Positions 21,837-27,417 of a stretch of 33,700 bases of DNA are shown here, piece by piece. The stretch's first letter is position 1. Each line of letters begins with the position of its first letter. Source of the stretch: a virus; IMG/VR virus record IMGVR_UViG_3300010157_000150, positions 1 to 33,700 of that record, one strand, 5' to 3'. The translations under genes and the position numbers were made by a program. The notes beneath the pieces were generated by a model that had not been told where the DNA came from, did no database searches, and saw only the letters and a list, made by a program, of their open reading frames with translations.

Positions 21837-23211
21837 TCCGGAGGGCGATGTTATCGCCTTCCCATTTGTAAAAGATGGGGAAATTGTGGGCCACAAATAC
21901 AGGGGGCCGCACAAAACATTCTGGCAACAAGCAAACGGAAGGAAACAGTTTTACAATGTCGACATTCTTGAAGAACCTGCGTTACACGACGGAAGCATGG
22001 CCCTTGTTATTACTGAGGGAGAACTTGACGCATTGGCGGTGGCAACTGCCGGATACCCATATGTTGTCTCCGTCCCAGACGGTGCGCCGCCTCCCCGTGA
22101 CGCGGATGGACGGCTCATTGTCGTTCCAAGGACAACAGATGATATCATACCAGATGCCGATACAAAATTCGGATACATTACCGCCGACTGGGAAAGCCTT
22201 ACGAAGGTCCGTAGGATCGTCATAGCAACTGATAGCGATGAGGCGGGCAGAAGATTAGCAGAGGAACTGGTTCGCCGTCTGGATAGGGTTCGCTGTTCGT
22301 TTGTTGTCTATCCCGAAACCTGCAAGGATTTGAACGAGGTTTTGGTACAAGAAGGTGCGGACGGGGTAATGGCGGTTATCAATGCCGCCAAGCCCTATCC
22401 GGTGGATGGGGTGTACAAGCTATCGGACTTCCCGCCAGAGGAGCCTATCAAGACCTATTCCACGGGGTGGGGGCAACTGGATGAGATACTTCGGCCCTAC
22501 CTTGGGGCGTTCATGGTTGTGGGCGGCTTTCCGGGGCATGGTAAGTCGACTTGGACGATGCAACTGGCTACCAACATGGCTAAACTGCATGGTTGGAGCG
22601 TTGCGGTTGCATCTTTTGAGATGCGAATCGTGCCGTATGTCACTGACACGGTCATGTCGACCTATTTACAGGGGCCGATAGCCCATGCTGCACCGCAAAA
22701 CAGGAAGCGGGCTTGGGATTTCGTGGAGCGTAAATTTACGTTTATTGCGCCGGATAGGAGCGACAATGAGACTGAGCATGATATTGACTGGCTTTTGGAT
22801 CGCATGGCTGTTGCTGTTATCAGGGAAGGTGTACGGATGGTTTTGATCGATCCGTTCAATGAAATAGAACACCGGAAACGGCATGATGAAAGCATGACGG
22901 AATATATTGGGCGGGCAATCCGGAAGCTAAAAGGGTTCGCGATGCAATATAATGTTTTGGTATGTGTGGTTGTACATCCTACCAAGGGTTCAAATGGGTT
23001 AGATAGTTCGGAATTGAGCCTGTACAGCCTTGCTGACTCATCCCATTGGGCGAACAAAGCGGACATTGGGGTGATCATTGGGCGGGTGGGCGATCCGAAG
23101 ATTGATGTCATTACGGGGGTTTACATTAAGAAAATACGCTATCAACCGGACGCCGGAACATTAGGTGATGCATTCTTGACCTTTGATAAAAGTAGCAGGT
23201 TGTTTTCCTAA
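21721..23211 (+). CDS. TOPRIM primase / DnaB-type helicase
   Basis: A 496-residue protein. The N-terminus MLSELHKKWLTKRGINPEVA resembles the first helix of the alphaphage primase-helicase family. A TOPRIM domain follows: VITEGELDALAV (about 95-108) and IATDSDEAGRRLAEELVRRL (about 167-187), then CKDLNEVL. The RecA-type helicase has Walker A GGFPGHGKST (268-277), VAVASFEM, Walker B MVLIDPFNEIE (about 371) and VVHPTKG. It unwinds DNA and would synthesise primers at the fork. GGAG lies 9-10 nt before ATG 21721; the frame is open upstream to a TTG at 21673, but the sequence there is not family-like. Strong terminator follows. Confidence 0.9.
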   Translation: MLSELHKKWLTKRGINPEVAIRMGTYSVRRDPNGQLVSDPEGDVIAFPFVKDGEIVGHKYRGPHKTFWQQANGRKQFYNVDILEEPALHDGSMALVITEGELDALAVATAGYPYVVSVPDGAPPPRDADGRLIVVPRTTDDIIPDADTKFGYITADWESLTKVRRIVIATDSDEAGRRLAEELVRRLDRVRCSFVVYPETCKDLNEVLVQEGADGVMAVINAAKPYPVDGVYKLSDFPPEEPIKTYSTGWGQLDEILRPYLGAFMVVGGFPGHGKSTWTMQLATNMAKLHGWSVAVASFEMRIVPYVTDTVMSTYLQGPIAHAAPQNRKRAWDFVERKFTFIAPDRSDNETEHDIDWLLDRMAVAVIREGVRMVLIDPFNEIEHRKRHDESMTEYIGRAIRKLKGFAMQYNVLVCVVVHPTKGSNGLDSSELSLYSLADSSHWANKADIGVIIGRVGDPKIDVITGVYIKKIRYQPDAGTLGDAFLTFDKSSRLFS

Positions 23212-23274
23212 GTGTCAGGGTGTATTATGCAGATGTGTGTTCCTCTGTGCCTCTCCACACAGGGTTGAGCCTTC

Positions 23275-23314
23275 GGGCGGTTGGCATTCCCGTTTGTCAA
23301 CCGCCCATTTTTTT
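23275..23314 (+). terminator. Rho-independent terminator of the replication operon
   Basis: GGGCGGTTG (23275-23283) pairs with CAACCGCCC (23298-23306), followed by ATTTTTTT. A strong intrinsic terminator directly after the primase-helicase gene. Confidence 0.88.
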
Positions 23315-23334
23315 ATCTAAGTTATTGCAAAATA

Positions 23335-23361
23335 AGAAAAAACCTGCTATAAAATAGCAGG
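23335..23361 (-). terminator. Rho-independent terminator, convergent minus operon
   Basis: On the minus strand CCTGCTAT / ATAGCAGG (8 bp, 3-nt loop, 23343-23361) is followed by TTTTTTCTTATTTT. It terminates the 23397-24994 operon. The plus-side terminator lies 20 bp away, so the two converging transcripts are insulated by back-to-back terminators. Confidence 0.85.
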
Positions 23362-23396
23362 CTGTTTCTCATTGTAAAGTATGTCTGGGTGAGTGG

Positions 23397-23612
23397 TTAT
23401 TGAGACCGCTTGCCTTGTTTATCCATATGGTAATCCAGATGGGACATCCCGATAGCAAACATTCCTTTGAGATATTCCGCCCCTTCGGTTTCCTTTGCTA
23501 CCCTAACCAAGCCCGTTACGATGTACGCGATGACCTCCGGTCCCTCCCGTTCAATTAGGTCATAAATGCTGTCCATAACCGCATCTGCACGGTGTTCTTC
23601 CTTCGTCATCAT
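23397..23612 (-). CDS. Hypothetical helical protein
   Basis: A 71-residue protein, MMTKEEHRADAVMDSIYDLI then EREGPEVIAYIVTGLVRVAK and MFAIGMSHLDYHMDKQG. Entirely helical by pattern. Two tandem ATGs begin the gene, overlapping the previous stop. Last gene of the minus operon and followed by its terminator. No family recognised. Confidence 0.68.
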   Translation of the reverse strand: MMTKEEHRADAVMDSIYDLIEREGPEVIAYIVTGLVRVAKETEGAEYLKGMFAIGMSHLDYHMDKQGKRSQ

Positions 23613-23809
23613 AAGTTTCCGCTCCGGTTCATAGGGTTATAACCCGTTGTTATAGGTTTAGGTTCGGTTTCTGGCATCAATTCAAAATTAAAGGCGTCAA
23701 TGTCCTCATGGCGGACACAATCGGTTAGGTATTCAAGTAGGGCATCGTAAGCCTGTATTTCATTTTCGCAATTATAAAAGATATCTTCGAAGGTGACTTT
23801 AAATTGCAT
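23609..23809 (-). CDS. Hypothetical small acidic protein
   Basis: A 66-residue acidic protein starting MQFKVTFEDIFYNCENEIQA, with YDALLEYLTDCVRHEDIDAF and a Pro-rich tail. The first half resembles the β-α beginnings of small phage proteins of the 'V..E.E.EA...L..YL..CV...D..AF' type, which recur in phages as hypotheticals. GGAGAG precedes the ATG. Function unknown. Confidence 0.7.
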   Translation of the reverse strand: MQFKVTFEDIFYNCENEIQAYDALLEYLTDCVRHEDIDAFNFELMPETEPKPITTGYNPMNRSGNL

Positions 23810-23818
23810 GGTTCTCTC

Positions 23819-24079
23819 CTATTCGGTTAAATCGCGTTGATCGGCATCTAATATTTTGCCGCCACGGGTTAGAACGTAATACAGGTTAGCATTCTCTTTC
23901 CCGACAGCTTTAAGGGCGGCATGGATTATATCCATTGCATCCCATACGGCGGTTTGATCCATCGTGTCGTCGTTTGCGTAGTCCAGAAAAACGCCTGTTA
24001 CGGCGTTTTCCTTTGTTGCTTCCTCATAAGACGAATAGATATCGCCATCATAAAATTTAAGTGTCGCACCCTGTGCCAT
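23819..24079 (-). CDS. Hypothetical protein
   Basis: An 86-residue protein from ATG 24079, chosen because AAAGGAAAA precedes it (the frame is open to GTG at 24094, which would overlap the upstream gene). Sequence MAQGATLKFYDGDIYSSYEE, ATKENAVTGVFLDYANDDTM and MDIIHAALKAVGKENANLYY. Looks like a compact α/β domain. No family recognised. Confidence 0.7.
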   Translation of the reverse strand: MAQGATLKFYDGDIYSSYEEATKENAVTGVFLDYANDDTMDQTAVWDAMDIIHAALKAVGKENANLYYVLTRGGKILDADQRDLTE

Positions 24080-24090
24080 AGTTTTTCCTT

Positions 24091-24840
24091 TCACTGCCTA
24101 ACAACGAAGCCCGATGCGTCTTTTTTTGCGCGGCTTCCTTTTGGTGTTAATCCGATGATGACGCCCTTAGGATCAAGGTGCCGCAAATCGTGTTCGTCTC
24201 CGCTGATCACCTTCCGGTTAAGATACGAATCAGGAAGGGAACCGCTAAAAACAACAGCAACATTGAATCCGTCAGATAATAATGCGTCACAATCGGCCTC
24301 GTTTGTCTCTGATCTCGAAAAAGTTAAGGAATAATTGGAAGGTAACGGCTTTTTGAACCGGTTAGGGTTTTTCGTATAATCGACGAACTGAACGTCAGGG
24401 AATGCTTCCATAAGGTTACGGAATGCTTTTCCGTTGCGCTCACAGGCTACACCTTCAAAGGGTATATCCGACGAACCGTTTGGACGGATGACTAGCTTTA
24501 AACCTTCCTTATGGGCTTGGGCTTGGGCTTTTTCTATATGAGCCACAAACTCGACCATGAAAGCCTTACGTTCTGTCATAAAGTATTGCGCTTTCCGTTT
24601 CCGGCTATCGCGCACCTTTTCGCTCATGGCGGCTTGGCCGGAATGCTCGCCTAAGCAGAGCATAATGCAACCAAGGGAAGCATGAGAACAAAGGTTAAAT
24701 TTTCCGCCTGATTTGTGGGGTGCCATATAATTGATTGCGTTAAGATAGCCGTAACCAACAGCTTTAATCGCTTTCGGGTTGTCCATTGATAGGAATCGTT
24801 TAAATCGCGTTTTCATCGTTAAAGGCCCCTTCTTTGCCAT
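24091..24840 (-). CDS. GP88-like phage protein
   Basis: A 249-residue protein similar to the phage 'gene product 88' family. It shows a Cys-containing motif early on, KFNLCSHASLGCIMLCLGEH, then SGQAAMSEKVRDSRKRKAQY and FEGVACERNGKAFRNLMEAF, PDVQFVDYTKNPNRF, and VISGDEHDLRHLDPKGVIIG. The three conserved Cys could hold a metal or Fe-S cluster; the biochemical role is not established. The frame opens at ATG 24840; ATG 24816 (MKTRFKRFLSMDN) starts where the family normally does and reduces the overlap with the upstream gene, so it may be the true start. Confidence 0.78.
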   Translation of the reverse strand: MAKKGPLTMKTRFKRFLSMDNPKAIKAVGYGYLNAINYMAPHKSGGKFNLCSHASLGCIMLCLGEHSGQAAMSEKVRDSRKRKAQYFMTERKAFMVEFVAHIEKAQAQAHKEGLKLVIRPNGSSDIPFEGVACERNGKAFRNLMEAFPDVQFVDYTKNPNRFKKPLPSNYSLTFSRSETNEADCDALLSDGFNVAVVFSGSLPDSYLNRKVISGDEHDLRHLDPKGVIIGLTPKGSRAKKDASGFVVRQ

Positions 24841-24994
24841 GATAAGGTTCTACGGTTAAAGGGAATATAACCGACTGATTCGACCAGTCGTCATCGCAAG
24901 CCTCGTTGTCGGCGATTGCAACGGCTTCCCGTTCGCTTTCGGCTTCGACGATTGCGTACTGAGTAAGGCGTAAAGTTACCATATACTTAGGCAT
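24800..24994 (-). CDS. Hypothetical small protein, first gene of minus operon
   Basis: A 64-residue protein: MPKYMVTLRLTQYAIVEAES, EREAVAIADNEACDDDWSNQ and SVIFPLTVEPYHGKEG. The 'V.L..T....VEAES..EA...A' start is common among small phage proteins with a βαβ fold. AGAGGAGAG precedes the ATG. It lies just downstream of a promoter with an AGTACT-type repeat. Confidence 0.75.
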   Translation of the reverse strand: MPKYMVTLRLTQYAIVEAESEREAVAIADNEACDDDWSNQSVIFPLTVEPYHGKEGAFNDENAI

Positions 24995-25017
24995 TGCAGT
25001 CTCTCCTCTGTTTGCTT

Positions 25018-25029
25018 CAGTACTTCTCA
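25018..25029 (+). repeat. AGTACT-type repeat, copy B
   Basis: CAGTACTTCTCA, identical to copy A (16792-16803). It touches the -10 of the putative minus-strand promoter of the 23397-24994 operon, a position suited to repression. Confidence 0.55.
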
Positions 25030-25056
25030 GTATTGCGATTTACTGGAAAGAGTCAA
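25029..25056 (-). promoter_or_regulatory. Promoter of the 23397-24994 operon
   Basis: On the minus strand TTGACT (complement of 25051-25056), a 16-nt spacer and AATACT (complement of 25029-25034): five and four matches to the sigma-70 consensus. The AGTACT-type repeat lies immediately downstream. A GAGTC site (GANTC) overlaps the -35 on the plus strand at 25050-25054. Confidence 0.45.
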
Positions 25057-25090
25057 GCGAAAATATTTTTCTTTTCGGCGAAAATAATTA

Positions 25091-25118
25091 TTGACGGATT
25101 AAATAAAAAGTTTAAATT
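25091..25118 (+). promoter_or_regulatory. Promoter of the DUF932 gene
   Basis: TTGACG (25091-25096), a 16-nt A/T-rich spacer and TAAATT (25113-25118), 47 nt before ATG 25165. The surrounding 25060-25125 is very A/T-rich (AAAATATTTTTCTTTTCGG, TTTAAATTTAATTTTG), consistent with a strong promoter with UP-like sequence. Confidence 0.5.
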
Positions 25119-25164
25119 TAATTTTGCGTTCTGGAGAGACGCTTAACCAAATGGAGAAAATAAG

Positions 25165-25944
25165 ATGTTAGACATCGTTTCAATGCCGCAATCGGTTCAA
25201 GCTATGGCGGCCCATGAGTCACGTTCGCCTAAATATACACACCTTCCTACGGCTAAGGTTATTGAATACATGAGGGAAGCTGACTTTGTCCCTGTTCATG
25301 CCGTCGAAACAAGAGCCCGTAAAGCTGATAAACGCGGCTTTCAAAAGCATATGCTCCGTTTCCGTCATCAAGGCCTAACGGCTTTAGTCGGCGACAGCTT
25401 GCCTGAGATCGTTGTGATCAATTCACATGACGGATCGACGGGACTTCAATTATGGTCCGGCGTGTTCCGGTTAATCTGTTCAAACGGAATGGTTGTCGCC
25501 TCTGAGACTTATGGCAAGGTTAGTTTGCCGCACCGTGGCGATTTGCAAGGGAAGGTTATTGATGCCTCTTACAAGGTTATTGATAACGCGAATAAGGCTT
25601 TGATAGGTGTTCAGGAATGGTCAAAGATTGACCTTGACCGCTCCGCGCAACTTGACTTTGCGGCGGCGGCTTTAATGGCCCGCTATGATGATTTGAAAGC
25701 CTCGCCTGTCCAGCCTCATGAGATATTGAAGGTTAACCGTGCAGAGGATCAGGGAAACGATTTGTGGACAACCTTCAATGTTGTTCAAGAGAACCTGATT
25801 CGTGGCGGCGTAGGAAGCCTGAGACAGCTTGATAATGGCCGGATTGGATTTAGGTCTGTAAGGCCCGTTCGTGGCGTTGGCCGCAATGTGGAATTGAATG
25901 CTGATTTGTGGCGGCTAGCAGATAGCTTTGCACAGGTAGCCTGA
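25165..25944 (+). CDS. DUF932 family protein
   Basis: A 259-residue DUF932 protein, a family found on phages and plasmids. Recognisable segments: YTHLPTAKVIEYMREADFVP, KADKRGFQKHMLRFRH, PEIVVINSHDGSTGLQLWSG, VFRLICSNGMVVAS, then ARYDDLKASPVQPHEILKVN and a basic C-terminus RPVRGVGRNVELNADLWRLA. The 'N.H.G....L..G.FR..CSNG....' core is the most conserved part. Some members are annotated as plasmid-related (YfjQ-like), but no activity is established. A GGAG site eight nt before the ATG. Single-gene transcription unit with its own promoter. Confidence 0.9.
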   Translation: MLDIVSMPQSVQAMAAHESRSPKYTHLPTAKVIEYMREADFVPVHAVETRARKADKRGFQKHMLRFRHQGLTALVGDSLPEIVVINSHDGSTGLQLWSGVFRLICSNGMVVASETYGKVSLPHRGDLQGKVIDASYKVIDNANKALIGVQEWSKIDLDRSAQLDFAAAALMARYDDLKASPVQPHEILKVNRAEDQGNDLWTTFNVVQENLIRGGVGSLRQLDNGRIGFRSVRPVRGVGRNVELNADLWRLADSFAQVA

Positions 25945-25966
25945 TCAATCCAGTAAATAGCAATGT

Positions 25967-26000
25967 TGAGAGGTACTGATAGGAATATCAGTACTTTTCA
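25967..26000. repeat. AGTACT-type inverted repeat, copies C and D
   Basis: TGAGAGGTACTGAT (25967-25980) and ATCAGTACTTTTCA (25987-26000) form an inverted repeat of 14-bp arms with two mismatches around AGGAAT. Each arm is one copy of the AGTACT-type repeat. The pair sits 22 bp after the DUF932 stop. The remainder of the 209-bp gap (25945-26153) contains copy E and a terminator but no supportable gene. Confidence 0.55.
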
Positions 26001-26067
26001 TTTTTGGAATGTACGGTTCAAACAGCCAAACAAGCCCGAATAAAAGGCCCGCAATAAATAGCAACTA

Positions 26068-26079
26068 TGCAATGTACTG
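26068..26079 (+). repeat. AGTACT-type repeat, copy E
   Basis: TGCAATGTACTG (minus: CAGTACATTGCA). Shares the YAGTAC core with the other copies but has ATTGCA instead of TTYTCA after it, as does the copy at 27418-27429. Confidence 0.45.
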
Positions 26080-26116
26080 AGACAAGGCAAAGGATTATAT
26101 AGAATAAGGAAAGAGA

Positions 26117-26142
26117 ACAACCTGACCACAGGATCAGGTTGT
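26117..26142. terminator. Hairpin between convergent genes
   Basis: A perfect 9-bp stem ACAACCTGA (26117-26125) / TCAGGTTGT (26134-26142). The minus side is followed by TCTCTTTCC, a weak U-rich tract; the plus side has none. It probably ends the 26154-26957 operon and may block read-through from DUF932. Confidence 0.5.
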
Positions 26143-26153
26143 CAACTGAATAT

Positions 26154-26342
26154 TTAATCGCTTGACAGCTGGTGCGACCAGTAGGCTTTAGTACGTTTCA
26201 AATCAGGGAAAGAGACGTGAATTTTCTTGCTGATTTTGATAACAGTACCAACGATGCCGCAATATGGATCAGGAAAGATAGGCCGAACCTTTGTGCCTAT
26301 TCCAATGATACGGTAAGAACCGTTAGGATTTTCGTCTAGCAT
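26154..26342 (-). CDS. Small hypothetical protein, possibly SH3-like
   Basis: A 62-residue protein from ATG 26342, chosen over the longer open frame because AAAAGGAAA lies just upstream and the extra N-terminus is Cys/Arg/Gly-rich and unlike protein. Sequence MLDENPNGSYRIIGIGTKVR then PIFPDPYCGIVGTVIKISKK and IHVSFPDLKRTKAYW. The 'G..V.......G..G.V..I....V.V.F' alternation suggests a small β-barrel such as SH3/KOW. Function unknown. Confidence 0.7.
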   Translation of the reverse strand: MLDENPNGSYRIIGIGTKVRPIFPDPYCGIVGTVIKISKKIHVSFPDLKRTKAYWSHQLSSD

Positions 26343-26364
26343 GATATTTCCTTTTGAGATGTAA

Positions 26365-26382
26365 GGGGGGCTTTTGCCCCCC
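26365..26382 (-). terminator. G/C hairpin between minus-strand genes, copy 1
   Basis: GGGGGGC TTTT GCCCCCC (7-bp stem, 4-nt loop) in the 44-bp gap between two minus-strand genes. No strong U-run follows on either strand (CTTACATCT on the minus side). It recurs at 26697-26714 in the equivalent position, so it may be a processing or mRNA-stabilising signal. Confidence 0.45.
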
Positions 26383-26386
26383 TCTG

Positions 26387-26674
26387 TTAGTCGACAACGA
26401 CACTGAAAGACATATTGCCGAATGCATCCCTGACCTTGTCCTCCCAATCGATATCCTGTAGGGCGGATTCGATTAAAGACTCGACCTCCGACTCCCAAGA
26501 GGAGTTCCAGTCATGGTTCTCCAGTTCTTCGATACGCTCAACCAAACTGAGCATATTCTCCGCTTTGACGGCGGCATCTGCATTGTTGCAACTTGCGGCT
26601 TCCAAAGCGATAAGACGGCGGCGGATATCGCTGAGATTTTCAGCGATTGCCATAAATGCGTCAAAGTAATCCAT
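26387..26674 (-). CDS. Hypothetical coiled-coil protein
   Basis: A 95-residue acidic protein: MDYFDAFMAIAENLSDIRRR, LIALEAASCNNADAAVKAEN, MLSLVERIEELENHDWNSSW followed by ESEVESLIESALQDIDWEDK. Helical with coiled-coil character over residues 10-52. GAAAGGAAAGG lies upstream of ATG. No family recognised. Confidence 0.72.
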   Translation of the reverse strand: MDYFDAFMAIAENLSDIRRRLIALEAASCNNADAAVKAENMLSLVERIEELENHDWNSSWESEVESLIESALQDIDWEDKVRDAFGNMSFSVVVD

Positions 26675-26696
26675 TTCCTTTCCTTTCGTTTGTGGT

Positions 26697-26714
26697 GGGG
26701 GGCTTTCGCCCCCC
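26697..26714 (-). terminator. G/C hairpin between minus-strand genes, copy 2
   Basis: GGGGGGC TTTC GCCCCCC, nearly identical to the hairpin at 26365-26382 and in the same location relative to the next gene's ribosome binding site. Confidence 0.45.
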
Positions 26715-26720
26715 TATTGA

Positions 26721-26957
26721 TTAATTGCTTCCGGCTTGGACAGCTTCAATTCCGGCGGCTAGGCGTTTCTGAAAATCTTCATCTGAGATGACTTTAATCC
26801 GAAACTCCCTTGGCTCTTGCACAAATCCTTCTTTGGAGTTGTGCCAAGTTTCCCGATAGTGTTCCGATTTGCCGAATAGCGTTTCAATGGCGGCAGCCGT
26901 CTGAGCATTCATTGGAACGATGACGTTCTCATATGAAAAATTGATATGATACTTCAT
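26721..26957 (-). CDS. Hypothetical small protein
   Basis: A 78-residue protein: MKYHINFSYENVIVPMNAQT, AAAIETLFGKSEHYRETWHN, and a tail IKVISDEDFQKRLAAGIEAV. The 'MKY.I.F' start with alternating hydrophobics suggests a small α/β fold. GGAGAAC precedes the ATG. It is the first gene of a three-gene minus operon, and its leader holds an 8-bp perfect hairpin (26976-26996) that leads into the palindrome-rich region. Confidence 0.72.
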   Translation of the reverse strand: MKYHINFSYENVIVPMNAQTAAAIETLFGKSEHYRETWHNSKEGFVQEPREFRIKVISDEDFQKRLAAGIEAVQAGSN

Positions 26958-26975
26958 AAGGTGTTCTCCAGTTAG

Positions 26976-26996
26976 ATAGGCGACCCGTTCGCCTAT
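26976..26996. repeat. Palindrome, leader of minus operon
   Basis: ATAGGCGA (26976-26983) and TCGCCTAT (26989-26996), perfect 8-bp arms, 5-nt loop. First member of the palindrome cluster, 19 bp upstream of a minus-strand start codon. Confidence 0.6.
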
Positions 26997-27082
26997 GAAT
27001 AAGAATATAAAGATTATTCCTTTATTTAGTAGATCAAAGATTGCATGGCGGCTATGTTCTAATGCATACCTTACGTTACGTC

Positions 27083-27104
27083 ACCTGTCAATTTATTGAC
27101 AGGT
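27083..27104. repeat. Palindrome, operator type I copy 1
   Basis: ACCTGTCAAT TT ATTGACAGGT, perfect 10-bp arms around 2 bp. Core CTGTCAA-N4-TTGACAG at 27085-27102, repeated 30 bp downstream. Confidence 0.7.
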
Positions 27105-27114
27105 ACAGCTGTAA

Positions 27115-27132
27115 CTGTCAACTCTTTGACAG
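27115..27132. repeat. Palindrome, operator type I copy 2
   Basis: CTGTCAA CTCT TTGACAG, same 7-bp arms and 4-bp spacer length as copy 1 and followed by the same GGTA. Its start is offset exactly 30 bp from copy 1, three helical turns. ACAGCTGT (27105-27112), an 8-bp palindrome, lies between them. Confidence 0.7.
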
Positions 27133-27146
27133 GTAACATTGTAAGC

Positions 27147-27174
27147 TGACGTTGCGTCAATGTCAATGTGACAT
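27147..27174. repeat. Two short palindromes with TGAC arms
   Basis: TGACG TTG CGTCA (27147-27159) is followed directly by ATGTCA ATG TGACAT (27160-27174). Both share the TGAC/GTCA half-site of operator type I but with a 3-bp centre. Confidence 0.55.
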
Positions 27175-27185
27175 AGTGTCGCACC

Positions 27186-27207
27186 TTGCTTGCATAAATG
27201 CAAGCAA
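27186..27207. repeat. Palindrome, operator type II copy 1
   Basis: TTGCTTGCAT AA ATGCAAGCAA, perfect 10-bp arms around 2 bp. Core CTTGCAT-AA-ATGCAAG at 27189-27204. Confidence 0.7.
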
Positions 27208-27216
27208 TACCCTCGA

Positions 27217-27231
27217 CCAGGCGTAGCCTGG
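27217..27231. repeat. Short G/C palindrome
   Basis: CCAGGC GTA GCCTGG, 6-bp arms and 3-nt loop, between the two type II copies. Confidence 0.5.
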
Positions 27232-27259
27232 ACTTGCATTAATGCAAGTCAATGCATTG
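27232..27259. repeat. Palindrome, operator type II copy 2, plus adjacent palindrome
   Basis: ACTTGCATTAATGCAAGT (27232-27249) is a perfect 18-bp palindrome with core CTTGCAT-TA-ATGCAAG, offset 44 bp from copy 1. It is followed without a gap by the 10-bp palindrome CAATGCATTG (27250-27259). Confidence 0.7.
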
Positions 27260-27288
27260 ACATGTAAATTTTTTGACATGTCAAAAAA
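27257..27288. repeat. Palindrome with TTGACATGT direct repeat
   Basis: T6-GACATGTC-A6 (27269-27288) is a perfect 20-bp palindrome. TTGACATGT also occurs at 27257-27265, so the half-element is repeated directly with 16-bp offset. A stem with an A/T base of this type can also serve as a bidirectional terminator. Confidence 0.65.
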
Positions 27289-27300
27289 CCGACACCCCTA

Positions 27301-27339
27301 CCCCCCTTTTAGCGAAGCGTCCCGTAGGGAAAAGGGGGG
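27301..27339. repeat. C/G-rich hairpin with nested stem
   Basis: CCCCCCTTTT (27301-27310) pairs perfectly with AAAAGGGGGG (27330-27339). The 19-nt loop contains TCCC GTA GGGA overlapping its right edge. The C6/G6 arms recall the two smaller G6/C6 hairpins at 26365 and 26697. Confidence 0.6.
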
Positions 27340-27385
27340 CCCCATCCCCCAAATCCTGACAAAAATCACCACTACTTCTCACATC

Positions 27386-27397
27386 TGAAAAGTACTA
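27386..27397 (-). repeat. AGTACT-type repeat, copy F
   Basis: TGAAAAGTACTA (minus: TAGTACTTTTCA), matching copies A, B and D except for the first base and one pyrimidine. Confidence 0.5.
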
Positions 27398-27417
27398 CCC
27401 CTATTAAATCTCATTTC

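Noticed and set aside
26154-26498. N-terminal 52-codon extension of the small protein ending at 26154
   Set aside because: It crosses the G/C hairpin and overlaps the next gene; an internal ATG at 26342 has AAAAGGAAA upstream.
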